Source of the DNA: Phoronis australis
Lineage: Eukaryota; Phoronida; Phoronidae
Length of the DNA: 45,271 nucleotides
Assembly: GCA_002633005.1 (NCBI GenBank)
Contig: NMRA01000454.1
Location: forward strand, 217,733-263,003
Direction: 5' to 3'
The translations under genes were made by a program, and so were the position numbers. Positions 20,690 through 31,871 of the stretch are shown here, in pieces (position 1 is the stretch's first letter; each line of letters starts with the position of its first letter). Below the pieces are notes generated by a model. It had not been told where the DNA came from. It saw nothing but the letters and a program-made list of their open reading frames with translations, and ran no database searches.

Positions 20690-22160
20690 CATCTTGTGTC
20701 CTAACTGGGCGTCCGGCTTCTGCATCTATATCCACTAAACCCCTCACAGGATCTTAAAGAGAGTTGACAGCTGTGACCTATCCGACTACCGGTATGCCCC
20801 CTACTGGGAATTTTATTTTTCACGCTTATTTCTATGTCTTCAGAGATCCTCAACAGATTCTCATGAAATTTGAAATATAGTTATCGATCAGTGAGATGAT
20901 GCTAACCTCTCGTTTTTCAGATGTATTTGAGGTAATTTGCGCCACCTAGTGCCCATCTTTATTGTTTTCGAGTCAGTTTGTGGTGTCTGCCACTTCATCA
21001 ACCTGACCACCATGATTATGAAAATTGGCATACAGGTTCTTGCTATGACGAAGATATCTGACGATGATTTTCTGACGACTTGAATTATTGTTTCGCCTTC
21101 TAGTGGCTGTTTTGTTTGTTTTTGAGCCCACGGCTGTATCTCCTTACCGATACGCAGGATCTGTACTTAACTTAGCAAGTGTATTTATATGATGTCTACA
21201 ACAGACTGCGACGGCTTTTGTACGGATCAGACTATCGGTTTGTGCTCCCTAGTTGCAATTTTATATTTTTACATTGACCTCTACATCTTCAAAGTTCCTC
21301 GGCGGATTTTCATCAAATTTTGCATCAATAGGTGGTATGAATCTATTTTCTGTCAATTTCACATTTTCCATTAGTCTGTATTTCTCTGACATTCCTTGAC
21401 GGATTTTCATGAAATTTTATAAATAGCTTTCTATTAAAGAAGTGATGACATTTTTCCATTTTGTTATGGGTTCGATGTATTTTGCATCATCTAGTGGTAA
21501 GTTTTACGTTTTTCTTGTTTATTTTTGGCATCTGTCCCTCTATCAATCAAACAAACCACTGAAAGGATGTTTGTGAAAGTTAGCATATGGTTGTGTACTT
21601 AATGTGAAGAGGTTGGTTGACGGTGTTTTTCGGAGCACTTCCCGTACTGTGGTGCCTTCTAGTGACATTTTTTTGCAGTAATAGCTGTATCTCCTAAACC
21701 CACTGCAGGATCTTTATGAAATTTAGCAAGTGATAACGACTTTCAGACAGATGGACCAATGATGTGCCCTCTGGTAGCAATTTCATTTTTTCTTTTTCCT
21801 CTGTTTCTCTGAAGTTCCTTCACGGATTTTAAAAAAATAATATATAGCATTTTATTAAATACCTCTTTTTCGTTTTGGATGGCTTCAATGCACTTTCCGC
21901 CATTTTTAGGATAAAAATAAACACCCCTAGAAGCACACCATTTGCAGAGCATTTGTGAGTGTATTTCAACGATCTGCGTTGCTCTTGTCCATTCTTGAAG
22001 TCTTCTAATATTGTGAATGCCCACAATTCTTAAAAACTATGTTTGATGGTAGCTTTGGAACAAAATTTGAAAACGAGAAGGCAATAGTTTGGGGATACTA
22101 ATGTTCTATGCAAACAAGCAGAAAAAAATCAGTTGTGCGCCATCTTGTGTCCTAAATTAA
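20690..22160. repeat. Degenerate tandem block of short shared motifs
   Basis: Three motifs recur in diverged form. The first is 'ttcct..acggattttcatgaaattt' near 20840, 21290, 21395 and 21815. The second is 'ctcct.aac..ctgcaggatct' near 20735, 21140 and 21690. The third is 'gccttctagtgg..ttt' near 20795, 20940, 21095, 21490, 21655 and 21765. The phrase 'gccatcttgtgtccta' marks both ends (20688 and 22139). Spacing varies from 100 to 450 bp. It looks like an old tandem or higher-order array, not coding DNA. Confidence 0.55.
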
Positions 22161-22642
22161 TGAGATTTTGCCGTACCCAGATTTTGTACAACGGTCACTT
22201 GACTATTATAATTTCCCCTAACTTCTTTCGTATGCTGTCCCGTCATACGACAAGTGTGACACGGGCTTAAGTCACCTGCAATTTCACCCCGTGATTTCTG
22301 CTTATTCACTAAACGGTATTTAGTGGGTCTCAAATGATCAAGTTTCAACTAAGCTATACAATAGATAAGGTCGAGGCAGTTTGTTGAACCCAAAATTAGC
22401 ACCTATTGCCTCCTGAATCATAGTACACCGTTTTTGTTTTACTGCTGTGTGTATTTGTTGAAAACAACTAATCTCTGATAAAAGATAATAGCCCCTGCGA
22501 GACTGAGTGCCTTTGTGAAGCACTGCAAATGTGGTTTCATTGGGTGCCATCAATGTTTGTTGCTAGTTTGCATATCACATTTTTAATATTAAACACTAAC
22601 TGTTTTGAAACATATCTACTACAATTACATCTGTTGTTTTAG

Positions 22643-23337
22643 ATGCTGTTATAGATGGTGACACCCGGTTCCTGGTATACCGGAAGGCATCCTCTGACAA
22701 CTGTTCTAAAACTGTCCTCGGTTGCTTTCAAAAAGCGGTAACGAAATAATGGTGTGCCCTCACGAGTTAGATGTGACCATGGTGCAGAAAATGTACACGT
22801 CTATGAATTCATGGAAATTTCCCGTAGTCAGGACAGAGGGAGTACCATTCAAGGGAAAAGTGTGTACAATCAGAGGATAGAAAGACTGGCGAGATATGTG
22901 GCGTGGTGTCACCAATGTGTATGTTTTGTAGAGGATAAACGTATTTTGGATCCAGATCATCAAATTTCCTTGTGGTGCTTGCACTATGTGTTTACACTCA
23001 AAATCTATCAATCATTAAAAGCCTACCAAGTTCAATGGAACCACCATGGTTTTCAAACAGGGAAGGGCAAGTCATCATGCAAGTTTGTTCAGCAAGTGTA
23101 GGCACTAGTGTAAAGCAATCTCACTGCTGTACCACAACTGTTTGAGAACTTTTTTAAAAACGCTGAGCTACGTTCCCCAGGAAGGAATAGCTCCTGAATG
23201 TTCCCCATGTCCCCTCTCAAGTAACGACCTATCTCGGCTTGAAGAACTTATGTCTTCACTGCACATGAGAGAAATTCACAGCTTAAAAGTGTATCAGAAA
23301 ACATTGCGATGCCTTATTTACAACTTCATGTTCATAG
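22643..23337 (+). pseudogene. Integrase-core (DDE) domain exon, frameshifted
   Basis: The acceptor 'ctgttgttttag' ends at 22642. The exon opens with AVIDGDTRFLVY (first catalytic Asp region, usual form IDGfSR) and then SDNCSKTVLGCFQKAV. A single extra base near 22745 shifts the frame. The next frame gives [19 protein letters not shown] (second catalytic Asp) and [15 protein letters not shown] (conserved Asn and catalytic Glu). It continues with [17 protein letters not shown] and [11 protein letters not shown], and stops at 23099-23101. A third frame (23142 on) carries a CPLSSNDLSRLEEL C-terminal segment, with a possible donor gtgagg at 23338. This matches the integrase-core gene family widespread in fish and invertebrates. 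The two frameshifts and a stop mean a pseudogene or sequence errors. Confidence 0.7.
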
Positions 23338-25131
23338 GTGAGGTACTCGTGGTGATTACCAGCTAAAATGGTCTTTCACAAGCTACCAACTTAAAATCTG
23401 CTTCTGCATTAGGTGGGAAGGATTCATTAACCCTTTAGTTTGTTCCGTCAGTGTCTTCCTGTATATGTTTGACGTTGTAATTTGCGGGATTCCGCTCTGG
23501 CTTAAAATGTGATTTTAGAAGCCTGGGCATTAATAAATTTGTGACATGCTCTTGACTTGATGTATTTTTAATTACTAGTCCAAAACTACATTGACAAACA
23601 GAAAACATCCACTTAATCAATCGTCCCGAAGGACGTGTAGCGATAATACAGAATGTTGGTAGCTTTTCTTACATAATTCATTTTCCCAATGGAAATGGCA
23701 TAAGATTACTTTGTGCCAATTTTTATTGGGACATCCAATACTCTATCAGCTGAATGCTTTTGGGACACCTGATATTACCACACCTTCTTGTCTTTTCCTC
23801 GATTGACGCTGTTGAATGTGAAAATGCTACTCCTACGGTAATCTAAAAACAATCATGTTGCTAAGAAATTTCTTGTAATGTGTTGAAAAGAAACAAGGAA
23901 GTATTGTTATGGTATTCCTCTAATTCAAATGTCATGCTTCTGGACACCGTGTGGCTTCTCAATGCGAGTGACATTGTCCCTTTCCTAAAGGCATCTCTAC
24001 TTAATGTTTTAAGTTCAAATGCACGACATGCTTAAGTGTTCCTGCTAATCCATACTCGTGCTTGGCTAGGAAATGCAAGGAACATTTATTAACCTGTATG
24101 AAGGCCGTTACCGACTTAAGGTAGTAAAAAACACACACACGGCAAAACGCAATAAAATGATGCTGTGGTCGGTAAAATATGATAAAACACTTTTCACTCA
24201 CCAGAATTTCGGCAGATGCGCGCGCCCATCCAAAAATTTAGGGATGCAGGGGTCTCGATTTTTTGGGTTTGCGACGTTTTGACAAAAAAAACACTAAACG
24301 GGGTTTGTTCATTGCCTATGCATTGTTTATTCAACCCCCGAGCTCCCCTGGTTGCGGGCATGTGCTAGTCAGCAATTCGCACCCGAACTGCCAAACGGTA
24401 CCCCTAAATCAGCCACTGTAATCCTATGCCTTTCATTCCGTAGGATGTGATTCCGTGGTGGATATCGGTCATGGAGGAGAAACTAGTCTTACCTAGCACA
24501 CGAAACACTCTCGATTGTTTTCGGTTGATATATACCGTGGGCCACTAATCGGGCGCCTTTGCGCCGGCTCCCTGTGCTGACACTGGTTGTCCTCCCCTGA
24601 AGGTGGCAGACTAGCAGTGTCCATATAATCCTACATGGGATCGGCTTATCGCCTATAATTGACCTATATCGACAGGATTTGGGGTGACGGTTTAACTGAC
24701 CAGTTAAAACGCAGAATTATTGACACACCTTCGTTTCCAAGACGCCAGTTTACCCGACAAACAACACGTTGCCGGGTAAAACTTATTGTTTGGTAGTCGA
24801 CATTACGCAGTTGTTTGGTAGTCAATATTACGCAAGGGGCGGAGCTTGCGAAAGGTCAATTCGGTAAAGTCCCTGTGCGGTCTGACGGTCTGGTAGTACC
24901 CTACAGTGTATATAACAGTTGTTCTCAAAATTCTAGTTCGGTGGGCTCTAAAACTCTGTTGCTATCAGTCTCGCCCAAGTGCAGCCAAACTGAAGCAGCC
25001 TTGTGAACATGACTACCTGGCTAAATAATTTTTCAACTGTGTATGCCACTTTTAGTGGCTTCAGGCAAAACATGTCAGATAATACTCTATTAGATCAGCT
25101 TGAGCCATGCATTCATTGATGAAATGAGATC
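23338..25131. other. Non-coding stretch with a small direct repeat and TATA-like site
   Basis: At 24786-24835 a 25-bp unit beginning ttgtttggtagtc is present twice in tandem with two mismatches. Directly after it come 'ggggcggagc' (24836, GC-box-like) and 'gtatataaca' (24907, TATA-like). This could be a weak promoter, but no gene was recognised downstream. The rest shows nothing. Confidence 0.35.
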
Positions 25132-25688
25132 TTGGATCGGTCTCTATTATTTGTGCACAAAACCAGCTTAAAATTATTTTTGGCAATTTTTCTACTCCTT
25201 TTGTGCGAACTCAAGATAAGTGGTTATTAGACTGTAGTCGAATATGTTGTATTTCCTTCTGGAGAATAGTTTTTTCATTGGTCTCTAGAGGCATTGCAGT
25301 ATATAAAATGGTCACTTACTTTGAGACCTGGTTGAACAAAGACCTGGCAAACCGTGTCGAAACGTATTGTAACTAAGTCTCTAAGTAAGCGACCATTTAT
25401 ATATTACAAATGTATTCCATGTGTATTAGTTTCTATTCCAAGGTTGCACACGAACATCCTTATATTCGTGATATAAACTGAAGTAAAACCTCGAAATTCG
25501 AGTTCAGACTCGATCTTTAGTTTTATTGATGTGTTTATCAACTGCAAACTAGGACTAAAAAATTATCCACGTAAGTCATTATGTAGTGGAGCATAGAATG
25601 ATAGACACTTAGACCAAGGTAGAGTAGAAAATGTTAAACTTAATTTCGAGTTCCATTTCGAGTGAAACGAATAGAGACCGAGCCCTGG
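25132..25688. mobile_element. MITE copy 1, with a nested insertion
   Basis: The ends are inverted: 'cggtctctatt' at the left and 'aatagagaccg' at the right. They are followed inward by 'aaaattatttttgg' and its counterpart 'taatttcgag'. The body matches copy 2 at 40691-41095, including 'ctccttttgtgcgaact', 'cttatattcgtg', 'cgaaattcgagttc' and 'atagaat.atagacactta'. It is about 160 bp longer because a hairpin element (about 25250-25420) sits in the middle. No coding capacity, hence a non-autonomous DNA element. Confidence 0.75.
25300..25403. repeat. Imperfect 27-bp inverted repeat inside MITE copy 1
   Basis: The left arm 25300-25327 (tatataaaatggtcacttac...) pairs with the complement of 25377-25403, with three or four differences. 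The loop is about 49 bases. Copy 2 of the host MITE lacks the segment, so this is a later insertion, probably a second small foldback element. Confidence 0.75.
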
Positions 25689-26994
25689 TGGTTTGTACTT
25701 CGTCATGGGGAGGTTTTGCAAAGCAAAGTGAGCGTGAGTTATCACTCATTGTTTGTATCTCTCCACACATGTCATTGTTGGCTTTGACGTAACCCCGAAA
25801 GTGTTTAAAATTTTATGCGAATAAATAGACATTTGCATCGCTTTAAACGTGAAATTCTGGCCCCGTTTGAATTCTTAGTTGGTTAAACAGGGGAAAGATT
25901 TACATTTTGACAGGGTTTGAGTCTTTTTTTCTTAGTTTCAATGTAAAGTGAACATGATTCGTTTGTCTAGTTGAAAGACAACATTTTTCCAAAATCCTTA
26001 TTCTGTCGAGGTTAGCTGGTTAATAGAGAGAGATAGAATATATTTTCAACATATACGATTTTTGTTCTTAACACATTTTGCATGCTTCTGTTTACTTTAG
26101 ACAACAAATAATTTTAGTAGACTTAGTGACTATTTCTTTCAGGAGATCGTAGAAACGACTTTTTCATTATCAACACGTAATTCTATCTTGTATACGTCTA
26201 GCTGGTATGTACTACGATTTCGACACCCATAGGTCAGTTATTCAGTTCACGGTTACTTTCACGTCCACGTGAAAATTTAGATGCTACCAAACCCATTTTA
26301 GTTACTGTAACGCCTATCGCCCCGCGCAATAAGGTATACATGATAATTTACATTCACGTCGCTTTGCGAATCCTCACTAAATATAGAGTGCGTAGAATAC
26401 CTGTGTCAGCTTCTATGTCCAGAAAAATATTGGTTCGTTATTAAAAATGACATGTTTTAATCTGAAAAAAATAAGAATATTTGACCTTCCAGTATGAAGT
26501 TGTTCGATTTTTGAGATTAAGTCACTAAATACTTCTTCTTCCAAAGACAAATCTGCAACTTTTTAGTGAATTGATCGATTGAAAGCTGGTTCATTATTCC
26601 CTCTAATAGTTGGCTGACTTCATTCGCTTACCAAATCTTTCTTCACTTGTCTATTTGTTCGAATAGGCGTTTGCCCGGATCAATCTATTGTCTTGAGTCG
26701 TAGCTGCCAGGATTACTATACCCGGCACTGTCAGTTGTGGGGCGTATTTTGGTTGGCAAAGTAGCAAACAATCCGAGCAGTTTCGGCAACTGAACAAAAA
26801 TGTAATGGAATATTGACTGAAGGTTTCATAATTTCCAGTTTCAACTGGAATTGGAAAAGAAAACACAATAACATTGGTCAATATTTTAATTTTCGCAGTT
26901 CAATGAGCTTTCGTGTCACGACGTGGCTTGAGGTGGTGATAGGCAATTGAGGCAGGGAGAGAGAGCATAGCAATAGCATTTTACGACTTTCAGC
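25689..26994. other. Intronic sequence, with a module paralogous to the intron after exon B
   Basis: Bases 26430-26620 align with 31385-31510: 'tctgaaaaa.ataa', 'tga.ctttccag', 'aagtc.ctaaata', 'ttcttccaa.gaca'. This extends the intron paralogy from the exon A unit to the exon B unit. No gene was found. Confidence 0.5.
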
Positions 26995-28930
26995 AGGTTT
27001 TATCTAGCTGGTCTGTCCTCGCGGAAATGGGCATTCCACCTGGCAGCACTCATCCGCATCTAAGCACTGTACATCTTGCATTTTACAGTATGCCCTTGAA
27101 GCATGAAATTTAGGTGATGAAGTTGTTGATTGTAGTGACAGTGTTTGGACTGGGACTCGACTTGTTGGGACCTCTTCCACAAATTGCCTGTGTCACCTCT
27201 AGCCAACACCACAATAAGGCATGGACACAATTTTTTACCAACTTCAAATATGCCTTGCTTCAGATGCTTGGGTCTGGAGCATACTAAAGAATTTTCAACC
27301 ATTTTGCTATCATTAAGTTTCTTCTATGGGAGAACTTTGCTAATACCAAACAGGCGTGACGATGCACGGCAGCTACCTATTGCATAGGCATTTGGGAAGA
27401 TTTCGGTAGAAAAAGACAACTGTAGCTTCTTGATATCTCAGACTCTCTTCTCTCCGGCCTTGGTGCATCATGCTAGATTTCACGAACAATGGGACATTCT
27501 GTGAAGTAACATGGTAACACAGAACGCTTCAAATCTGTTTAGGCTGCAACAAGGGTATTAGGAACTTGCACTGTGTTCTCTACAGCTGTTTCTGCGTAAC
27601 ATCGAGCTTAAACCACTATGTAACCAACATTTCGCAACACATTTGATAAGTGAACGAACCTTTGTCTGTGTTTATGCTATTTGGCAAGCAGTGGCCCTTT
27701 TTCTGCCTTGATCACCAAGTTAACGTTGAAGTGAACTTCAGTTCCAGAAATCCCACCCTGTCTTCGAACCTGGGAGACATCTATAGTTGATGGGCCACCA
27801 CCATATCCATCAAAAACAACAACGGTCAGGTTGTACTTGCTGAAGTAATTTGCCATGGAATACGAAACAGGAGAGAACCGCCGTGGGCTACATGTATCCC
27901 TTTGTTTTCTGGAAATTGATTATTCGCAAGTAGTCCTACACTGGACCAGAATGCATCAGCTAATTTGAATTGATTAGCTACTCAAGCTGTATGAAAAAGG
28001 GAGAACCAGCACACAGCTCAAACTTCCATAGGATTGTCAATCTTTCACTGTTTTTTTCAGCTGCCAACAATCACTGAAATAGCAGTTGTGGATCCACTTG
28101 TGTAATATCGGTATCGTCAAAATGAACTGATGGACTTTTCGTTGCCTCAAACTTGTCTTTCTTTTTTAATGTGAAGTTTTTCACACTCCACACTTACATA
28201 GAGTGGGGAATCACCTTCTTCACTTCTCAGGCATTTTCGGCATTAACGCTTGTACCTGCAGTCGCACCTGTGACGGTGTTTTTTAATGTTCTCCTTTCAT
28301 ATGGATTTCTGCGGTGGATCAATTTAGCAAGGCTGAGAATGTCTCTGTCATCCTGCAAGTGTCTTGCGTGGAGACATTCTTGATGTTGATCGCTTGTTTC
28401 ATTCTTCAAGTGTGCCACCCTGTGCACGGCACCATTTAAAAATGAGCATGTCGCCAAGGAAAGCAGCCACTGTATAGCTGTGTACAGTGTATCTCCCATT
28501 CTGCGACCTCTAGTTAAACGTCTTGTTGGCTTTCATGAGTGTTTGTTCTACTGCAATCTCAGATGACAAGCCAGTCCATAGTATGTTTCTTCGTCTTATG
28601 GTAAATTGGCCGTTAACGAAGGTGCTGTAGACTTCTGGATCTGTGCTTTGAATTGCTGCATCTGCTGCAAATATGCGTATGCAGGATTTGCATATGACCT
28701 GTGATCAGCAGCTACAAAGTAAGTCAGGAGATAAGACACTGCTCTTAAGCCAAGTGCCCAATTTGACTTTCTTTCGGTTTTTCGAAATAGTCGAAGGATA
28801 TCAACACTATTCATATACTGTTGCCAGAGACTGCTGATTGGGCTTTGCAAGGACTGTTTTTTATAAGCTTCGACTTTTTCATGGATTCCTTTCGTGACAG
28901 TATTCTCTGCTGCTATTCAAGGCTCGGTGC
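26995..28930 (-). pseudogene. Decayed gene of a dispersed metazoan (transposon-like) family
   Basis: Reading the minus strand from about 28930, pieces come in a consistent order but in changing frames. They are SLWQQYMNSVDILRLFRKTE followed by NWALGLRAVSYLL (28850-28700), WTGLSSEIAVEQTLMK (near 28570), and a DQHQECLHARHLQDDRD segment (near 28380) ending LIHRRNPYERRTL. After these come an FDGYGGGPSTIDVSQVRRQ segment (27825-27765), SRLFGISKV (near 27345), and SSPKFHASRAYCKMQD ending LDADE (about 27120-27050). I recognise the set from many uncharacterised invertebrate proteins found in high copy number. The FDGYGGGPST segment resembles a PIN/FEN-like nuclease. No superfamily name can be given. 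Many stops and frameshifts show it is dead. Confidence 0.55.
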
Positions 28931-29524
28931 ATTGCACGTCCGAGTGTTCATCTGTAGTTTTGTGATCAGTTGGAAGTCTGGGACATCTGTCTCCGTTTAT
29001 TCTGGTGAGCCAGCATTTGTGTACATGCATTGAATTACCACTTTACTTGGCACGAAATTTGTGTATTCTTTGTTAGTGACACTCGGGATCCCTGGAATTA
29101 ATGAACAACTGGAACTTCACTCTTTATATCCAGAAAGCATTAGTTCTGGGTTGGCGGTACTCGATGTGTCAGTATTTGGAAGTTGGATTCGAATGCTCCG
29201 GCTGCTATGATAGCATTCAGTGCTGAGTTTACATGTACATGTACCCACACTTGCCTCCTCACTGCTCTAGCCATTTGACTAACACTTGCTTCTAAATCTG
29301 GATTTAAGCAAAATGACAAAGTCCATGCTTACACATATGCAAGCGTATCCAAATACAATTAAATGTATTTTCATGTGAAACCATTCAATGTTCTTTGAAC
29401 ATTGACTTGTGTGAGTTCTTAATTTTGTTAGATCTGCCCAATCAGGTAGAACTGCGTTTCAAGTCATTCGCTATAGGCACCGGAGGGTTCAAATTGGAAG
29501 TTCGCGTCGTATTATGACATCGTA
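28931..29524. other. Non-coding; possible 5' continuation of the antisense pseudogene
   Basis: On the minus strand up to about 29040 there are further short open pieces, but I do not recognise them. From 29040 to 29480 nothing is recognised. A 'tgtacatgtac' palindrome lies near 29233. Confidence 0.3.
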
Positions 29525-29571
29525 TGACGTCATATGACGTAGGAGATGCGAGCCTCATTTGCATATATAAG
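29525..29571 (+). promoter_or_regulatory. Compact CRE + octamer + TATA cluster
   Basis: A perfect CRE (TGACGTCA, 29525-29532) is followed by a CRE half site (TGACGT, 29535-29540). Then come a perfect octamer site (ATTTGCAT, 29557-29564) and TATATAAG (29564-29571), all within 47 bp and in the usual promoter order. It lies 480 bp upstream of FN3 exon B. No downstream first exon is recognised; it could be an internal promoter or part of a mobile element. Confidence 0.4.
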
Positions 29572-30050
29572 TGACATCCGTTGGTTCAAAAAAGAGGATC
29601 ATGCCCGAGTACATGCCTGGGAAGAGGCATCTTTTTAAGGGTAAAACAAGTCATGTTCAAAGCATCCTAGTGCCATTAATATGCAGTCTTTGGGGACCAA
29701 AGTGGTGTCATATTATAGCTAAAGAGTTAAGCTTTCGAACACAATGCTTGGATTCCAGACGACTTTAACATTTACTTTTGAAATCACTTTTGAATATCCG
29801 TTAAAATGCGCTAAAACAGTTGTCCCTTCCTGGTTATCTCTTCCTGATATTACTTGGTTTGTATCGCATTTTCAAGTTTTTGAAGTACATTAAAAAAAAA
29901 AGTTCAGGTGGTCTGATGTCATTTGCGGTGCATCAGACGTGCGCAGGCCTCATGGTTGGGCCCGCTGCACAAAACACCTGAGCAAAGGCACGAGACCCCA
30001 ATTTGAAGTACATTACCCTTTTGTCCGTACATGTATCTCTACATTTCCAG

Positions 30051-30296
30051 GACTAGCTACAGCAAACATCACCAAGATGATCACATCTGATACAACAATT
30101 GACGTCAAATGGACTGCACCAGTGAATGTAGCCAAATTCAGGCTTACTTGCAAGACCCTTGGCCTTGATATATCTTTGGATTTTAACAGTCAACGTTGTA
30201 CTGGCTTGACTCCTGGAACTGAGTATTATGTCACGGTAACGTCAACCAAGCCAGGATGGGCTGACGAAGTTTCAAAAGGGGAGACAGCTAAAACAC
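30051..30296 (+). CDS. FN3-like domain exon B
   Basis: The acceptor 'tctctacatttccag' ends at 30050 and the donor gtgagt is at 30297. The exon is phase 1-1 and 82 codons long. The fold landmarks are TTIDVKWTAP (B-strand with Trp), FRLTCKTL (C-strand with first Cys), RCTGLTPGTEYYVTVTS (second Cys, FN3 loop and F-strand) and PGWADEV. The open frame runs on past the donor to 30364, but the position of the gtgagt site and comparison with A, C and D show the coding part ends at 30296. It belongs to the same + strand gene as exons A, C and D. The whole protein and its start lie outside the window or in unrecognised exons. Confidence 0.85.
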
Positions 30297-31320
30297 GTGA
30301 GTATCTGTTAGTACATGTCCTTTCGTACACACCTGAAATGATTGCAAGGCATTTGCTGCAATAGAGCCCGGCTAGTGGATTGCAAACAATGATTTTTCTT
30401 TCCTTCTTTCAAAACGTTCCATGGAAGTATTTTCCAGCTTATGCTCATACGGTTTCAACTTTATACGCAAACACGTCATGAAGTTGTTACTCCGTTGTGT
30501 GAAAATCGTATAAATTGTATAAAATGTGCGCCTATTGAAGAAATTTAGCAACTCTCACGTCTCCAATGCGATATTAGATTTTCTCCTGCAAGTCACCTCG
30601 ATTTCTACGTGCAGTCATATAAGAATTGTACTCAAAATAAGAAAGTAGTATGAATCATTCTGTAAAAATATGAAGGGTCATTTCTGGACGCATTCACAGG
30701 CGGTATGTCCTTATGGTGTCCTTTTCCTTTGGTAGGAGGTGAGTCGGTGCTATGTCGTTCCCAGGGTAATTTAGCCATGCAGTACTTAGCACGCTATACC
30801 CTTACTGTGGTGGGGCTATGCGTGTATATGCTGCACCCCTGCTAAATGACTGCCACAAGCTCCCTATGTTAATACACGTTTTCCGGTCCAAAGGTGGCCG
30901 AATATCAGTGTCCCTATAATAGTACATGTACACGCAGTCAACTCTTGGTCTATAATCAGGCAAACAAGGCTATTACAAGACTTGAGAGCGCGGCCTGGAG
31001 GTGGTCGGCGCTTGTTATTTTTTATAATGTTCATTACGAAATCTTCGGTACAATGAATATACATAACCCGAAAGCGCTCGTTATTTGCTTACAGTCATGC
31101 TCAAGTGGAGATAAACTGCAGGACAGTTATATTCAAGGCTAATTAACTAAATTATTTTACTAGTCTGAATAAGGTGCATTTCATATTGATGCCGATTTTA
31201 GTTGTTTCATTTGGAAAATATCAATAGTTGATATCAGTGAATATTGCCTCTATTACGGCCTTCTGGAGCCATCTATTCAGTGAAAGGTCAGGCCTTGCGG
31301 CTGTACTTCATAAAATACAA
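30297..31320 (+). repeat. Intron module after FN3 exon B (uninterrupted version)
   Basis: This is the reference copy of the duplicated intron. 30318-30705 matches 1105-1530 and, more weakly, 10030-10450. 30720-31312 matches 3205-3710. It lacks the 1.67-kb insertion present in the orphan unit. No exon lies inside it. Confidence 0.75.
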
Positions 31321-31871
31321 TAAATTAGTTCACTGTATTTTGAAACTTGTAATAGTGAATCATTATTGGCAGTGCCATGTTATCATTCTGAAAAATAAAT
31401 AAAAATTGACTTTCCAGCATTCTATGGTGCCCTTTTGTAATCAAGTCGCTAAATATTCTTTCAACCAATGACAACTGTGCCCCTATTTCAATGATCAGAT
31501 TTGTTTAAAGTCGGCCATAGTATTCAGCAAATCACGGACTAGTACCAATTACAATATTTAGACAAAAGTCCGTTCCATTTTTTGATATTTCAAACCCCGC
31601 TCTTGAAATGGCAAAATTGTCACAGATTCTTATATTGTTGTTTTTTTAACCAATTAACTTCTCTAAAAAGTTAATTGACTTCAAAAATCTATTTTAAGTG
31701 ATACCCACAGTTGACAGTACGTAAATAAATTTCGATAAACCAAGATTGTAATGGGCTTTTGGGGCCAGCTGATTCCGATTAGTGGATTACGATTATGGTG
31801 CACTGTTTAGGCAAACATGCCCTTGCAGTTTTCAGAAGTCCAGTGATGCCCAGAGACTGTTTCAAGTTAAT
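31321..31871. other. Intronic, non-coding
   Basis: 31385-31510 is paralogous to 26430-26620. The remainder up to the antisense LINE shows no gene. Confidence 0.45.

Noticed and set aside
25300-25403. Second hammerhead-like motif (gtcgaaacg in the loop)
   Set aside because: No CTGANGA core lies upstream and the stems do not match hammerhead geometry; a simple inverted repeat explains it.
30297-30364. Extension of exon B to the stop at 30364
   Set aside because: A consensus gtgagt donor at 30297 lies at the same point as in the other three exons, so the extra open frame is intronic.
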